A stretch of DNA of 64,000 nucleotides from NCBI GenBank assembly GCA_036490715.1, contig DASXDL010000047.1, positions 62,001 to 126,000 on the forward strand, read 5' to 3'. The position numbers were made by a program, and so were the translations under genes. Below the pieces are notes generated by a model. The model saw nothing but the letters and a program-made list of their open reading frames with translations. It had not been told where the DNA came from and searched no databases. Shown here piece after piece: positions 45,961 through 55,697 of the stretch (positions are counted from its first letter, which is position 1; every line of letters starts with the position of its first letter). Origin of the DNA: FEN-1191 sp036490715 (GTDB lineage Bacteria > Pseudomonadota > Gammaproteobacteria > Steroidobacterales > Steroidobacteraceae).

Positions 45961-46748
45961 CGTTGTTGTTCCACTGTCGGGCTCACTCTAGCATCGATCC
46001 AGATCAGGGCAGCCGCGCGTCCGGTGACACCATCGCGCCGGAACGAATAGAACGAGTCGGCATCGGAGAACGTGCAACGTGGCCGGCCGTGCACCGACTG
46101 CACGCCCAGCGCCGCCAGCCGCTGCACGGCGAGCTGATGCAGATCGCATTGCCAGCGAGCGCGCGCATTGGCCGCAAAGGCGCGCTGCGCCTGCGGGTCG
46201 TGGCGGCAGAACGCGGTGCGCACCTCCTCGCCGACTTCGAAATGCGCCGGGCCGATCGCCGGGCCCAGCCACGCCAGCAGCGACTGCGGCGTGCCGCCGA
46301 GCGCGCGCACCGCCGCCTCGATCACGCCCCCCGCCAGCCCGCGCCAGCCGGCGTGCGCGATCGCCACGGCGCTGCCATCGGTGCGCGCCAGCAGCACCGG
46401 CAGGCAGTCCGCGACCAGCACCGACAGCACCCGTCCGGGCAGCTGGGTGACCGAGGCATCGCCGCGCGCACTCGTGTTGGGCGCTGCCGCGCCTGCGCCG
46501 ATCTCATCGGCGCGCACCACCTCGGTGCCGTGTACCTGCGCCAGCCACAGCGGTTCGGACGGCAGCGTCAGCGCTTCGATCACGCGCCGGCGATTCTCCT
46601 GCACCGCGCGCGCCTCATCGCCGACGTGCGCTCCGAGGTTGAGCGACCTGTACGCGCCATTACTGACGCCGCCCGCGCGCAGTGTGAACACCGCCTGCAC
46701 GCCGGGCGGTGCCGGCCAGTCGGCGCGCAGCACCGTCGCTGCGCTCAT
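45957..46748 (-). CDS. pgeF: Peptidoglycan editing factor PgeF (YfiH, laccase-domain/polyphenol oxidase family)
   Basis: Protein of 263 residues. Conserved segments are VFTLRAGGVSNGAYRSLNLG near the N-terminus, WLAQVHGTEVV with the first His ligand, VADCLPVLL with the catalytic Cys, and IAHAGWRGLAGGVIEAAV with the second His. YfiH in E. coli prevents misincorporation of serine in the peptidoglycan stem peptide. The gene follows rluD with one base between and is coupled to the ZIP gene. Confidence 0.93.
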   Translation of the reverse strand: MSAATVLRADWPAPPGVQAVFTLRAGGVSNGAYRSLNLGAHVGDEARAVQENRRRVIEALTLPSEPLWLAQVHGTEVVRADEIGAGAAAPNTSARGDASVTQLPGRVLSVLVADCLPVLLARTDGSAVAIAHAGWRGLAGGVIEAAVRALGGTPQSLLAWLGPAIGPAHFEVGEEVRTAFCRHDPQAQRAFAANARARWQCDLHQLAVQRLAALGVQSVHGRPRCTFSDADSFYSFRRDGVTGRAAALIWIDARVSPTVEQQR

Positions 46749-46749
46749 G

Positions 46750-47703
46750 TCAGGACCTGTCCGCGCGCAGCGCTGCCAGTAGCGCGCTCAGGTCGGCCGG
46801 CAGCGGCGCCTGAAACTTAAGCTCGCGTTCACTGTGCGGATGGCTCAACGTCAGACGTTCGGCGTGCAGCGCCTGTCGATGCAGGCCCTGCAGCGATGCG
46901 ATCAGCGTCGCGCTGGCGCGCGCCGGCAATCGCGGTCGCCCGCCATACACCGGATCGCCGACCACCGGCAAGCCGACGTGCGCCAGATGCACACGAATCT
47001 GGTGTGTTCGACCGGTCTCGAGCTGTACCCGCAGCAGTGTGTGCAGGCGGAAGCGCTCCTCGATCCGATAGCTGGTGCGCGCCTCACGGCCGTCGCTGCG
47101 CACCGCCATGCGCGTGCGCTGGCTGCGATGACGCCCGATCGGCTGCTCGATGCGCGCGCCGCCGGTCGGCACGCCGTTCACCAGCGCCAGGTACTCGCGC
47201 CCGATCGCGCGCTCGGCCAGCATCGCCACCAGACGTGTGTGGGCCTCGGGCGTTCGCGCCACGATCAGAAGTCCGCTGGTGTCCTTGTCCAGCCGATGCA
47301 CCAGACCGGCACGCGGCACGCGGGCCAGCGCCGGATCGTGCGCCAGCAGCGCATTTTGCAGCGTGTGGGCGCGATTGCCGGCGCCCGGGTGCACCACCAG
47401 TCCAGGCGGTTTGTTCAGCACCAGCAATGCGCGGTCCTGGTAGACGATGTCGAGCGGCAGCGGCTGCGCGGCCACGCCGGTCTCGGCCTCGAACTGCGCC
47501 TCGACCACGATCTGCTCGCCGCCGTGCATGCGCGCGCGCGCCACCGCGCTCTGGCCCTGAACACGCACGGCGCCGGTCCTGATCCAGCGTTGCAAGCGGG
47601 CGCGCGAATACTGCGGCAACGCAGCCGCCAGCGCCTGATCAAGACGCAGACCGGCCGCGGACGCAGGCAGCTGCAGGCTATGGGTCTGGAACTCGGGTGC
47701 CAT
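46750..47703 (-). CDS. rluD: 23S rRNA pseudouridine synthase RluD
   Basis: Pseudouridine synthase of 317 residues. An N-terminal S4 RNA-binding domain (LRLDQALAAALPQYSRARLQ) is followed by the RluA-type catalytic domain with the Asp motif GLVHRLDKDTSGLLIVART. The C-terminal YRIEERFRLHTLLRVQLETG then TGRTHQIRVHLAHVG is the RluC/RluD signature. It modifies helix 69 of 23S rRNA. The divergent bamD gene and downstream pgeF are the usual neighbours, which supports RluD over RluC. Confidence 0.93.
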   Translation of the reverse strand: MAPEFQTHSLQLPASAAGLRLDQALAAALPQYSRARLQRWIRTGAVRVQGQSAVARARMHGGEQIVVEAQFEAETGVAAQPLPLDIVYQDRALLVLNKPPGLVVHPGAGNRAHTLQNALLAHDPALARVPRAGLVHRLDKDTSGLLIVARTPEAHTRLVAMLAERAIGREYLALVNGVPTGGARIEQPIGRHRSQRTRMAVRSDGREARTSYRIEERFRLHTLLRVQLETGRTHQIRVHLAHVGLPVVGDPVYGGRPRLPARASATLIASLQGLHRQALHAERLTLSHPHSERELKFQAPLPADLSALLAALRADRS

Positions 47704-47759
47704 CAGATCGGTCAGCTATACTGGAGCGACGGACAATCCAGCCTCTTGGGGTTCCTTAC

Positions 47760-48575
47760 TTGAGTTCATCACCACGCGCGGCCCTGGGTCGGCGACAGCT
47801 CATGGGCGCGGTATTCCTGGCCGCGCTGACGTTGCTGAGCGGCTGCCATCTGCAGGCCAAGAAGCTGCGCAACGCGAACGCCGAGACGCTGTATGCCAAT
47901 GCCCACAAAGCATTGAACAACAACGATTTCGAATATGCCATCAAGCAGTATGAAGCGCTGACTGCGCGCTTTCCATTCACCAACCAGGCCCGTCAGGCGC
48001 GGCTCGATCTGATCTACGCCTACTATCGCAAGGGCGAGAAGGAAACCGCGATCGACGCCGCCGATCAGTTCCTGCGCGAGAACCCGACCCATCCGCGGGT
48101 CGACTACGCCTGGTACATGAAGGGCATGATCTATTTTGAGCGCACGCCCTGGGCGGTCGAGCGCTTCTTCGGCGTCGACATGGCCAAGCGTCCGCCGACC
48201 GACCTGCAGAAATCAATCACCGCCTTCAGCACCGTGGTGACGCAGTACCCGCAGAGCGAATACGCGCCCGATGCGCTGCGGCGCATGACCTATCTGCGTA
48301 ACCGCCTGGCCGAGTACGAGATCAACGTGGCGCGCTATTACGTGCGCCGGGGTGCCTACATCGCCGCCGCGCGCCGCGCCGAGGGCGTGGTCGAGCAGTA
48401 CGACGGCGCCCCGTCCGAGCGCGAGGCACTGGCGATCATGCTCGAGTGCTATCGGCGGCTGGGATACACCGAGCTGGCCGCCAACGTCGAGCGTGTGTAT
48501 CAGACCAACTATCCTGCCGGCAGCGAAAAGACGCCGGGCAAGGGCAAGCACTGGTGGCAGGTGTGGCGCCATTAG
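47760..48575 (+). CDS. bamD: Outer membrane protein assembly factor BamD
   Basis: BAM-complex lipoprotein of 271 residues. The start was placed at TTG 47760, because it supplies the basic n-region (SSSPRAALGRRQ) before the hydrophobic stretch and lipobox LLSGC; the first ATG at 47802 would lack charges. Five TPRs follow, beginning AETLYANAHKALNNNDFEYA, then YEALTARFPFTNQARQARLD. The characteristic DMAKRPPTDLQKSITAFSTV is in the middle. BamD is the essential partner of BamA in beta-barrel insertion. It is divergent from rluD. Confidence 0.94.
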   Translation: MSSSPRAALGRRQLMGAVFLAALTLLSGCHLQAKKLRNANAETLYANAHKALNNNDFEYAIKQYEALTARFPFTNQARQARLDLIYAYYRKGEKETAIDAADQFLRENPTHPRVDYAWYMKGMIYFERTPWAVERFFGVDMAKRPPTDLQKSITAFSTVVTQYPQSEYAPDALRRMTYLRNRLAEYEINVARYYVRRGAYIAAARRAEGVVEQYDGAPSEREALAIMLECYRRLGYTELAANVERVYQTNYPAGSEKTPGKGKHWWQVWRH

Positions 48576-48594
48576 CGCGCCACGGCGCGGATGT

Positions 48595-50226
48595 TCAGCG
48601 TCGATAGCCGTTGGTGATCGGATAACGCCAGTCGCGGCCGAAGGCGCGACCGCTCACCCGCACCCCCGGCGGCGCCTGGCGACGCTTGTATTCGGCCCGC
48701 TTGACCATGTCGAGCACGCGCGACACCACGTCGCGCGGAAAACCACGCTCGCAGATCTCATCGACCGACAGGTCATCCTCAATGAACGCCTCCAGGATCG
48801 GATCGAGCAGCTCGTAGGCCGGCAGCGAATCGGTGTCCTTCTGCTCGTGCCGCAGCTCGGCGCTCGGCGCGCGCTCGATCACGCGCTCTGGGATCACCGG
48901 CGCCACCGAGTTGCGGTAGCGCGCCAGCCGATAGACCAGCATCTTGCTGCAGTCCTTGATCGGCGCGAAGCCGCCAGCCATGTCGCCGTACAGCGTGGCA
49001 TAGCCGACCGCCATCTCGCTCTTGTTGCCGGTGGTCAGCAGGATGCGGCCGGTCTTGTTTGAGATCGCCATCAGCAACACGCCGCGACAGCGCGCCTGAA
49101 TGTTCTCCTCGGTGGCGTCGGGCTCGCGACCGGCGAACTCCGGCGCCAGCGCCTCGAGCGTGGCCGAGAACATGTTTTCGATCGAGATCGAGCTCAGCTT
49201 CACGCCGAGCGTGCGCGCCTGCGCGGCGGCATCCTCGCGGCTCATGGCCGAGGTATAGCGCGACGGCATCATCACCGCCTGTACGCGCTCGGCGCCGAGC
49301 GCATCCACCGCGATCACCAGCGTCAGGGCCGAATCCACCCCGCCCGACAGCCCGATCACCGCGCCCGGAAAGCCATGCTTGGTCACGTAGTCGCGCACCC
49401 CGAGCACCAGGGCGCGATAGACGCTCTCCTCGTCGGACAGCTCGGGCGCGATGCTGCCGGGCAGCGGCACCAGCTGGCCGTCGCGGCGCTCAAAGTCAAC
49501 GGCGTAGAGTCGATCACTGAAGCTTTCGGCGCGCATGACCAGCGCGCCGTGCGCGTCCATCGCGAATGAGTTGCCGTCGAACACCAGCTCGTCCTGGCCG
49601 CCGAGCAGATTGACGTACACCGCCGGCAGCCGCACATCGGCGATGCGCTCGCCCAGCACCTGCTCGCGCTCGCGCTGCTTGTGGATCTCGTACGGTGAGG
49701 CGTTGATGATCAGCAGCGCCTCGGCGCCCTGTGCCTTGGCGGCGCGCGCCGGCTGCGGTTCCCACGCGTCCTCGCAGATCAGGAGGCCCAGGCGCCAGCC
49801 ATCAAACTCCACCACGGTCGCCTCACTGCCGGGGGCGAAGTAGCGCTTCTCGTCGAACACCTTGTAGTTGGGCAGCACCGCCTTGCGGTGTCGCGCCAGC
49901 TCGCGGCCGCCGCGCAGCAACACCGCCGAGTTGTAGATCAGGCCGTCGGCGTACTCGGGGAAGCCCACCATCACGCCGATCTCCGGCACCGCCTGGCTCA
50001 GCTCGGTGAGCGCGCGCTGAATCTGCAGTCGCAGGCCGCGATGAAACAGCAGGTCCTCGGGCGGATAGCCGCACAGCGTCAACTCCGGGAACAACACCAG
50101 ATCGGCGCGCAGCGCATCGCGCGCGCGGCGCGACTCGGCGATCACCCGCTCCAGATTGCCGCGCACGTCGCCGACCAGCAGATCGATCTGCGCCAGCGCG
50201 ATCCTCAGTTTGTCGCTTCGAGCCAC
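48595..50226 (-). CDS. nadE: NAD+ synthase, glutamine-hydrolysing
   Basis: Two-domain enzyme of 543 residues. The N-terminal nitrilase-type glutaminase has Glu in FPELTLCGYPPEDLL, Lys in RHRKAVLPNYKVFDEKRYF and Cys in LGLLICEDAWEPQ. The C-terminal ATP-pyrophosphatase domain has GLSGGVDSALTL near residue 293 and MPSRYTSAMSREDA. It converts deamido-NAD, ATP and glutamine to NAD. It is convergent with bamD and lies next to sucD. Confidence 0.95.
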   Translation of the reverse strand: MARSDKLRIALAQIDLLVGDVRGNLERVIAESRRARDALRADLVLFPELTLCGYPPEDLLFHRGLRLQIQRALTELSQAVPEIGVMVGFPEYADGLIYNSAVLLRGGRELARHRKAVLPNYKVFDEKRYFAPGSEATVVEFDGWRLGLLICEDAWEPQPARAAKAQGAEALLIINASPYEIHKQREREQVLGERIADVRLPAVYVNLLGGQDELVFDGNSFAMDAHGALVMRAESFSDRLYAVDFERRDGQLVPLPGSIAPELSDEESVYRALVLGVRDYVTKHGFPGAVIGLSGGVDSALTLVIAVDALGAERVQAVMMPSRYTSAMSREDAAAQARTLGVKLSSISIENMFSATLEALAPEFAGREPDATEENIQARCRGVLLMAISNKTGRILLTTGNKSEMAVGYATLYGDMAGGFAPIKDCSKMLVYRLARYRNSVAPVIPERVIERAPSAELRHEQKDTDSLPAYELLDPILEAFIEDDLSVDEICERGFPRDVVSRVLDMVKRAEYKRRQAPPGVRVSGRAFGRDWRYPITNGYRR

Positions 50227-50239
50227 CGGTGCACTGCGA

Positions 50240-51307
50240 TCAACGCCGCCGCCGCGCGCTCCGGCTGCGCCTCAGGCTCGCGCGCTTTGCGGCCGCACGC
50301 TTTGAGGCCGGGCGCTTCGCCGCCGCGCGCTTGACGGCGGCGCGCTTGCGAGTCTTGCTGGGACGCGCCGCGGCTTTTCGCGCGCCAGGGCGTACCGGCG
50401 CTCGCGCCGGCGCGCGTGACGGCCGTGGCGCGCCGCGCGCACCCAGCAGTTCGGCCATCGCGCTGCCCAGCTCCGCCGGCGATTTCACCGTGCGCACCCG
50501 CGCCGCCTCGAGCGCGCGGTACTTGTCGGCCGCGGTACCCTTGCCGCCGGCGATCACCGCCCCGGCATGCCCCATGCGCTTGCCGGGTGGCGCGGTGACC
50601 CCGGCGATGTAGGCCACCACCGGCTTGGTCACGTAACGGCGGATGTGCTCGGCGGTCGCCTCTTCGTCCGAGCCGCCGATCTCACCGACCATGATGATCC
50701 CTTCGGTCTGCGGGTCACGCTCGAACAGCTCGATCACGTCGATGAAATTCATGCCGCGCACCGGATCGCCACCGATGCCGACACAGGTGCTCTGGCCGAG
50801 CGCGTTGTTGGTGGTCTGGAACACGGTCTCGTAAGTCAGCGTGCCGGAGCGCGACACAATGCCGACGCAGCCCTTGCGGTGGATGAACCCGGGCATGATG
50901 CCGATCTTGCATTCACCGGGGGTGATGATGCCCGGGCAGTTGGGCCCGATCAGGCGCGTGCCCGATCCGGACAGCGCCGCCTTGACGCGCACCATGTCGT
51001 TGACCGGCAGGCCCTCGGTGATGCACACCACCAGCTCGATGCCGGCATCGGCCGCTTCCAGTATCGCGTCGGCGGCGAATGGCGCCGGCACGTAGATCAT
51101 GCTGGCGGTGGCGCCAGTGGAGCGCACCGCGTCGTGCACGGTATCGAACACCGGCAGCTCCAGGTGGCGCTCGCCGCCTCGGCCGGGGGTCACGCCACCG
51201 ACCAGCTGGGTGCCGTAGGCGATGCACTGCTGCGAGTGAAACGTGCCCTGCTTGCCGGTGAAGCCCTGGCAGATCACGCGCGTGCGCTGGTTGACGAGAA
51301 TGCTCAT
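50240..51307 (-). CDS. sucD: Succinyl-CoA synthetase alpha subunit with basic C-terminal tail
   Basis: TCA-cycle enzyme subunit of 355 residues; the normal length is about 290. The CoA-binding Rossmann domain starts CQGFTGKQGTFHSQQCIAYG, GPNCPGIITPGECKIGIMPG marks the core, and the phosphohistidine is in MGHAGAVIAGGKG. After SAMAELLG the last ~66 residues are an Ala/Arg/Lys/Pro tail with about 27 basic and no acidic residues (KRAAAKR-type units), like AlgP or histone-H1 tails. The tail is in frame with no sign of frameshift. It pairs with SucC upstream in the sucCD operon. Confidence 0.95.
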   Translation of the reverse strand: MSILVNQRTRVICQGFTGKQGTFHSQQCIAYGTQLVGGVTPGRGGERHLELPVFDTVHDAVRSTGATASMIYVPAPFAADAILEAADAGIELVVCITEGLPVNDMVRVKAALSGSGTRLIGPNCPGIITPGECKIGIMPGFIHRKGCVGIVSRSGTLTYETVFQTTNNALGQSTCVGIGGDPVRGMNFIDVIELFERDPQTEGIIMVGEIGGSDEEATAEHIRRYVTKPVVAYIAGVTAPPGKRMGHAGAVIAGGKGTAADKYRALEAARVRTVKSPAELGSAMAELLGARGAPRPSRAPARAPVRPGARKAAARPSKTRKRAAVKRAAAKRPASKRAAAKRASLRRSRSARRRR

Positions 51308-51322
51308 GGTGTCCTTGCAGCC

Positions 51323-52492
<1,170 letters not shown>

Positions 52493-52503
52493 CCGCGACC
52501 ATC

Positions 52504-52547
52504 CCAGCTGCGAAAAGCTGGCGATTGTCGCGGAAAGCGCCGCGACA
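52504..52547 (-). promoter_or_regulatory. Two adjacent hairpins between the DUF6515-like gene and sucC
   Basis: CCAGCT-(6 nt)-AGCTGG at 52504-52521 and TGTCGCGG-(6 nt)-CCGCGACA at 52526-52547 are perfect inverted repeats in the 69-base gap. No T-run follows either on the minus strand, so a simple intrinsic terminator is not supported. They could be a processing site or leader structure in front of sucC. Confidence 0.4.
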
Positions 52548-52561
52548 GGCTACCGGGAAAG

Positions 52562-53254
52562 TTACTTCACGCTGTAGCCGCGGGCCTCAAGGCACGCGGT
52601 CATGGCGCGCTTGTACTGCTCGCGACGCGAGCCGGTCTCGGGCGCTGGTACACCGCCGCCCTGTTCGGTCGGATCAAAGCCGGTCTGATTCTTCGACCAG
52701 TCGTGGCACTCGTACTGGTCAGCCGACTGCTGTTCCTTGGTCTGGCCGTTCTTCGGATAGATATAGAAGTCGCTGGCGCTGGCGGCAGGCGGCGCGCCCG
52801 GCGGCTGATCGGCCCCGGCCGGCGCATCGACCACCTCATAGCCACTGTTGGCCGGCGCCCAGCGGTAATAGACGTTGTCGGCGTAGTAGTACGGCACGCC
52901 GCCGAACCACACCGTGGTGTAGAACGGTGGCAGCGCATTGATATAGAGCCCGACCGGCGGTCCGGTCACCACGAATCCGTACGGCCCGGGCGCGTACCAG
53001 ATGCCGCCGGAGAAATAGAAGCGGCTGCCATGGTAGTAGTACGGCCGATAGCCGCCGGGCAGCGTGCGCACCACCGCGCCGCGTTGCGGATAGTAATGAC
53101 CGTGGTTATAGCGGCCGTCGAGCACTTCGCCGCGCGGCGCGACGCGCGCGCGCTCCACCGGATGGCGATCATCGGCGTAACCGGGCGATGCCAGAGCGAG
53201 CGTCAGGCCCGAGACAGCAGCCAGCGCCAGCCAATATCTAGAGGTGCGAGTCAT
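52562..53254 (-). CDS. Secreted Tyr/Gly-rich DUF6515-like protein with C-terminal ECH-W domain
   Basis: Exported protein of 230 residues (signal peptide ending ASPGYA). The middle part, about residues 45-130, is rich in Tyr, Gly and Pro and resembles the DUF6515 fold (FYFSGGIWYAPGPYGFVVTG, then PYYYADNVYYRW). The C-terminal part has YPKNGQTKEQQSADQYECHD followed by WSKNQTGFDPTEQGG and TACLEARGYSVK. The same C-terminal pattern occurs in the next gene, so the two are partly paralogous. The function is unknown; an envelope role is likely. A Shine-Dalgarno precedes the ATG at 53254. Confidence 0.68.
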   Translation of the reverse strand: MTRTSRYWLALAAVSGLTLALASPGYADDRHPVERARVAPRGEVLDGRYNHGHYYPQRGAVVRTLPGGYRPYYYHGSRFYFSGGIWYAPGPYGFVVTGPPVGLYINALPPFYTTVWFGGVPYYYADNVYYRWAPANSGYEVVDAPAGADQPPGAPPAASASDFYIYPKNGQTKEQQSADQYECHDWSKNQTGFDPTEQGGGVPAPETGSRREQYKRAMTACLEARGYSVK

Positions 53255-53267
53255 GGGGGATTGAACC

Positions 53268-53819
53268 TCAGGCAGTCTTGTAGCCGCGCGCATCCAGGCA
53301 GGCGCTGATCGCGCGCCGATAATTGGCGGCCGCCTGCGCGTTCTGCGCGTAATTTCGATCCAGATGGGCCTGTTCGGCATTGGCCTGCGCCTGCGCGTTG
53401 GCATCGCTGGCGGTACCGACCGCGGCGCCGGTGATGCCGCCAAACACGGCGCCGATACCGGCGTCGCGCGGGCCGGCGATCGCCGCGCCCAGAATGGCTC
53501 CGGCAATCGCACCGACCGCGGTGCCGGCTCCGGGCGGATTGGCCGGCTCGACCATCACGCGTTCACCGGGGGGGATTCCGGGCCGGCTGGGATCAAATCC
53601 AGTTTGCTGCACCGCCCATACGTGACACTCGTAGCGATCGCGTTCCAGCTGCTCCGGGCTCTGGCCCTGGGCGGGATAAACCATGATGCGCGGAGCCACG
53701 GGCTGCTCGGCCACCACGGTGCGTCGGGGCGGGGGCGCCTCACACGCTGCTAGCAGTATGGCAAGGCCGAGAATCGACCCGATTCGCAGTTTAAGTCGCT
53801 GATTAGTCATATGCTGCAT
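53268..53819 (-). CDS. Glycine-zipper lipoprotein with ECH-W domain
   Basis: Lipoprotein of about 183 residues; ATGs at 53819 and 53810 are both possible, and an upstream ATG at 53840 exists. The lipobox is LLAAC. The pattern YPAQGQSPEQLERDRYECHV then WAVQQTGFDPSRPG is followed by a glycine-zipper segment (GTAVGAIAGAILGAAIAG, then GAVFGGITGAAVGTA), an Ala/Gln linker, and YRRAISACLDARGYKTA at the end. The zipper is inserted between the two halves of the motif shared with the preceding gene. Glycine zippers oligomerise in membranes. It is divergent from pilS. Confidence 0.68.
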   Translation of the reverse strand: MQHMTNQRLKLRIGSILGLAILLAACEAPPPRRTVVAEQPVAPRIMVYPAQGQSPEQLERDRYECHVWAVQQTGFDPSRPGIPPGERVMVEPANPPGAGTAVGAIAGAILGAAIAGPRDAGIGAVFGGITGAAVGTASDANAQAQANAEQAHLDRNYAQNAQAAANYRRAISACLDARGYKTA

Positions 53820-53942
53820 GGTAACGACCTGGGTTTTCAAAGGTTGACATGGGGGCCGTGAACGCGCCCTGAACCTTCATCGCCATCAGTGACTTAGAGT
53901 AAGGCCAGCGCCGACAGTTTCAATGCCAGCTTGCGGTCAGAC

Positions 53943-55688
53943 ATGTCCCCGCCGGAGCCGATGAGCGCGCCCGGCGCCGCCCCGGCGGCGCCTGCGACGG
54001 CGCCCACCGGATCAGTGTCCGCCGCGGCCTCGCCGCTGATCGCCGGGGGCGCGGACCCGGCCGCCGCCGGCCAAGCCGCCCCGGGCGGTGACCTGGCGTG
54101 GCGCGTGGTCGGGCTGGCCAACATCTACCGGCTGCTGCTGCCCCCGGTACTGTACGCGCTGCTGCTGGTCACTCGCCCCACGCCCGCGGTCGGCGGCAGC
54201 GATCCGGCGCTCTTCACCTTCGTATGTGCCCTCTACTGGCTCCTCGGTGGGTTAATGGTGTTTGCCGGCCGCGGCCGCTGGCACAGCCGGCTCGCGCTGG
54301 TGTACGTGCATACGCTGCTCGACACCAGCGCGATCTGCTTCCTGTTGTTCTGCAGCGGTGGCGTATCGAGCGGGCTGGGAATCCTGCTGGTGATTCCGGT
54401 CGGCGCGATGGCGTTGCTGGCCGAAGGACGCATGAGCCTGGGCGTGGCGGCCCTCGCCGCGCTGGGCCTGCTTACGCAGCAGATCCTGGTGGTGATCTTC
54501 GGTTACGCCCAGACCTACGACTACTCGCTGGCCGGCATGCTCGGCGCGGTCGTATTCCTGGTGGCGCTGCTGGCTTGGCCTTTATCCAACCGCCTGCGCG
54601 AAAGCGAGGCGCTGGTACGTCGCCAGGAGGTCGATCTGGCGAATCTGGCGCAGCTGTCGCAGTACATCGTGCAGCGCCTGCGCGAGAGCATCCTGGTCGT
54701 GGACACCTCGGAGTGCATCCGTCTGATCAACGAGTCGGCGGCGCGCATGCTCGGCGACAGCGTCGCGGTGCCCGGTGCGTTGCTGGGCGAGGTGGCGCCG
54801 CGGCTGTTGTATCTGCTGACGACCTGGCGCCAGGACGACACCGTGGTGCTGCGCGGCGGCGCCGGCACCTTCGTGGCGGCCGACGGCGCACGCGTCATCC
54901 GTCCGCACTTCGCGCCGCTCGGCAGCAGCGATCCCTCGCCGATCATCGTGTTTCTCGAGGATACCGGCGAGCTGGCGGCCAAGGTGCAGCAGACCAAGCT
55001 TGCGGCGCTGGGGCGCCTGTCGGCCAGCATCGCGCACGAGATCCGCAATCCGGTCGGCGCGATGAGTCACGCCGCCCAGCTGTTGGCCGAATCGCCGGCG
55101 CTGAGCACCGACGATCGCCGTCTGACCGAGATCATGCGCGACAACTCCAAGCGCGTCAGCGTCATCATCGACAATATTCTGCAGCTGTCGCGCCGCGAGG
55201 CGCCGCGACCCGAGCGACTGGGGCTGGCGGCCTGGACGCGACGCTTCCGCGACGAATTTTGCGACACTTTGCAGCTGTCTTGGCAGCGACTCATCATCGA
55301 TCCGTCCTCCGAGGACATCGAACTGCGCATCGATGGCAGTCAGCTGCACCAGATCTTCTGGAATCTATGTCAGAACAGTGTGACTCATGCCCTTCCGCAC
55401 GCCGGGGCATCGCCGATAGAAATTCGCTTTGGCCGGCTAGGCGGCGTCGGCCGCCCGTACCTGCAGGTCGCCGATCGCGGTCTGGGAATCGCGCCGGCGG
55501 ATGCGGAGCGGATCTTCGAGCCGTTCTTCACTCGCGCCGCCCACGGCACCGGGCTCGGGCTGTTTCTGGCGCGCGAGCTGGCGCAGGCCAACGGCGCCAC
55601 GCTGCTGTACGAGACCCGCGACGGTGGCGGCAGCCTGTTTCGGGTGGTGTTCACTGATCCGAGCCGATGGTCCGATGCTCACGAGTGA
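53943..55688 (+). CDS. pilS: Type IV pilus sensor histidine kinase PilS
   Basis: Membrane sensor kinase of 581 residues. ATG 53943 was chosen; a TTG at 53931 and ATG at 53961 are possible. An unusual Ala/Pro/Gly-rich leader of about 50 residues precedes some six membrane helices (about 55-220). A PAS-like domain (about 240-340) and HisKA with ASIAHEIRNPVGAMSHAAQL, His at about residue 365, follow. The HATPase_c domain has N box NLCQNSVTHA and G boxes DRGLGIAPADAERIFEPFF and GTGLGLFLARELAQANGA. It phosphorylates PilR, encoded 9 bases downstream, to control pilin synthesis. Confidence 0.93.
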   Translation: MSPPEPMSAPGAAPAAPATAPTGSVSAAASPLIAGGADPAAAGQAAPGGDLAWRVVGLANIYRLLLPPVLYALLLVTRPTPAVGGSDPALFTFVCALYWLLGGLMVFAGRGRWHSRLALVYVHTLLDTSAICFLLFCSGGVSSGLGILLVIPVGAMALLAEGRMSLGVAALAALGLLTQQILVVIFGYAQTYDYSLAGMLGAVVFLVALLAWPLSNRLRESEALVRRQEVDLANLAQLSQYIVQRLRESILVVDTSECIRLINESAARMLGDSVAVPGALLGEVAPRLLYLLTTWRQDDTVVLRGGAGTFVAADGARVIRPHFAPLGSSDPSPIIVFLEDTGELAAKVQQTKLAALGRLSASIAHEIRNPVGAMSHAAQLLAESPALSTDDRRLTEIMRDNSKRVSVIIDNILQLSRREAPRPERLGLAAWTRRFRDEFCDTLQLSWQRLIIDPSSEDIELRIDGSQLHQIFWNLCQNSVTHALPHAGASPIEIRFGRLGGVGRPYLQVADRGLGIAPADAERIFEPFFTRAAHGTGLGLFLARELAQANGATLLYETRDGGGSLFRVVFTDPSRWSDAHE

Positions 55689-55697
55689 GATAGCGGC

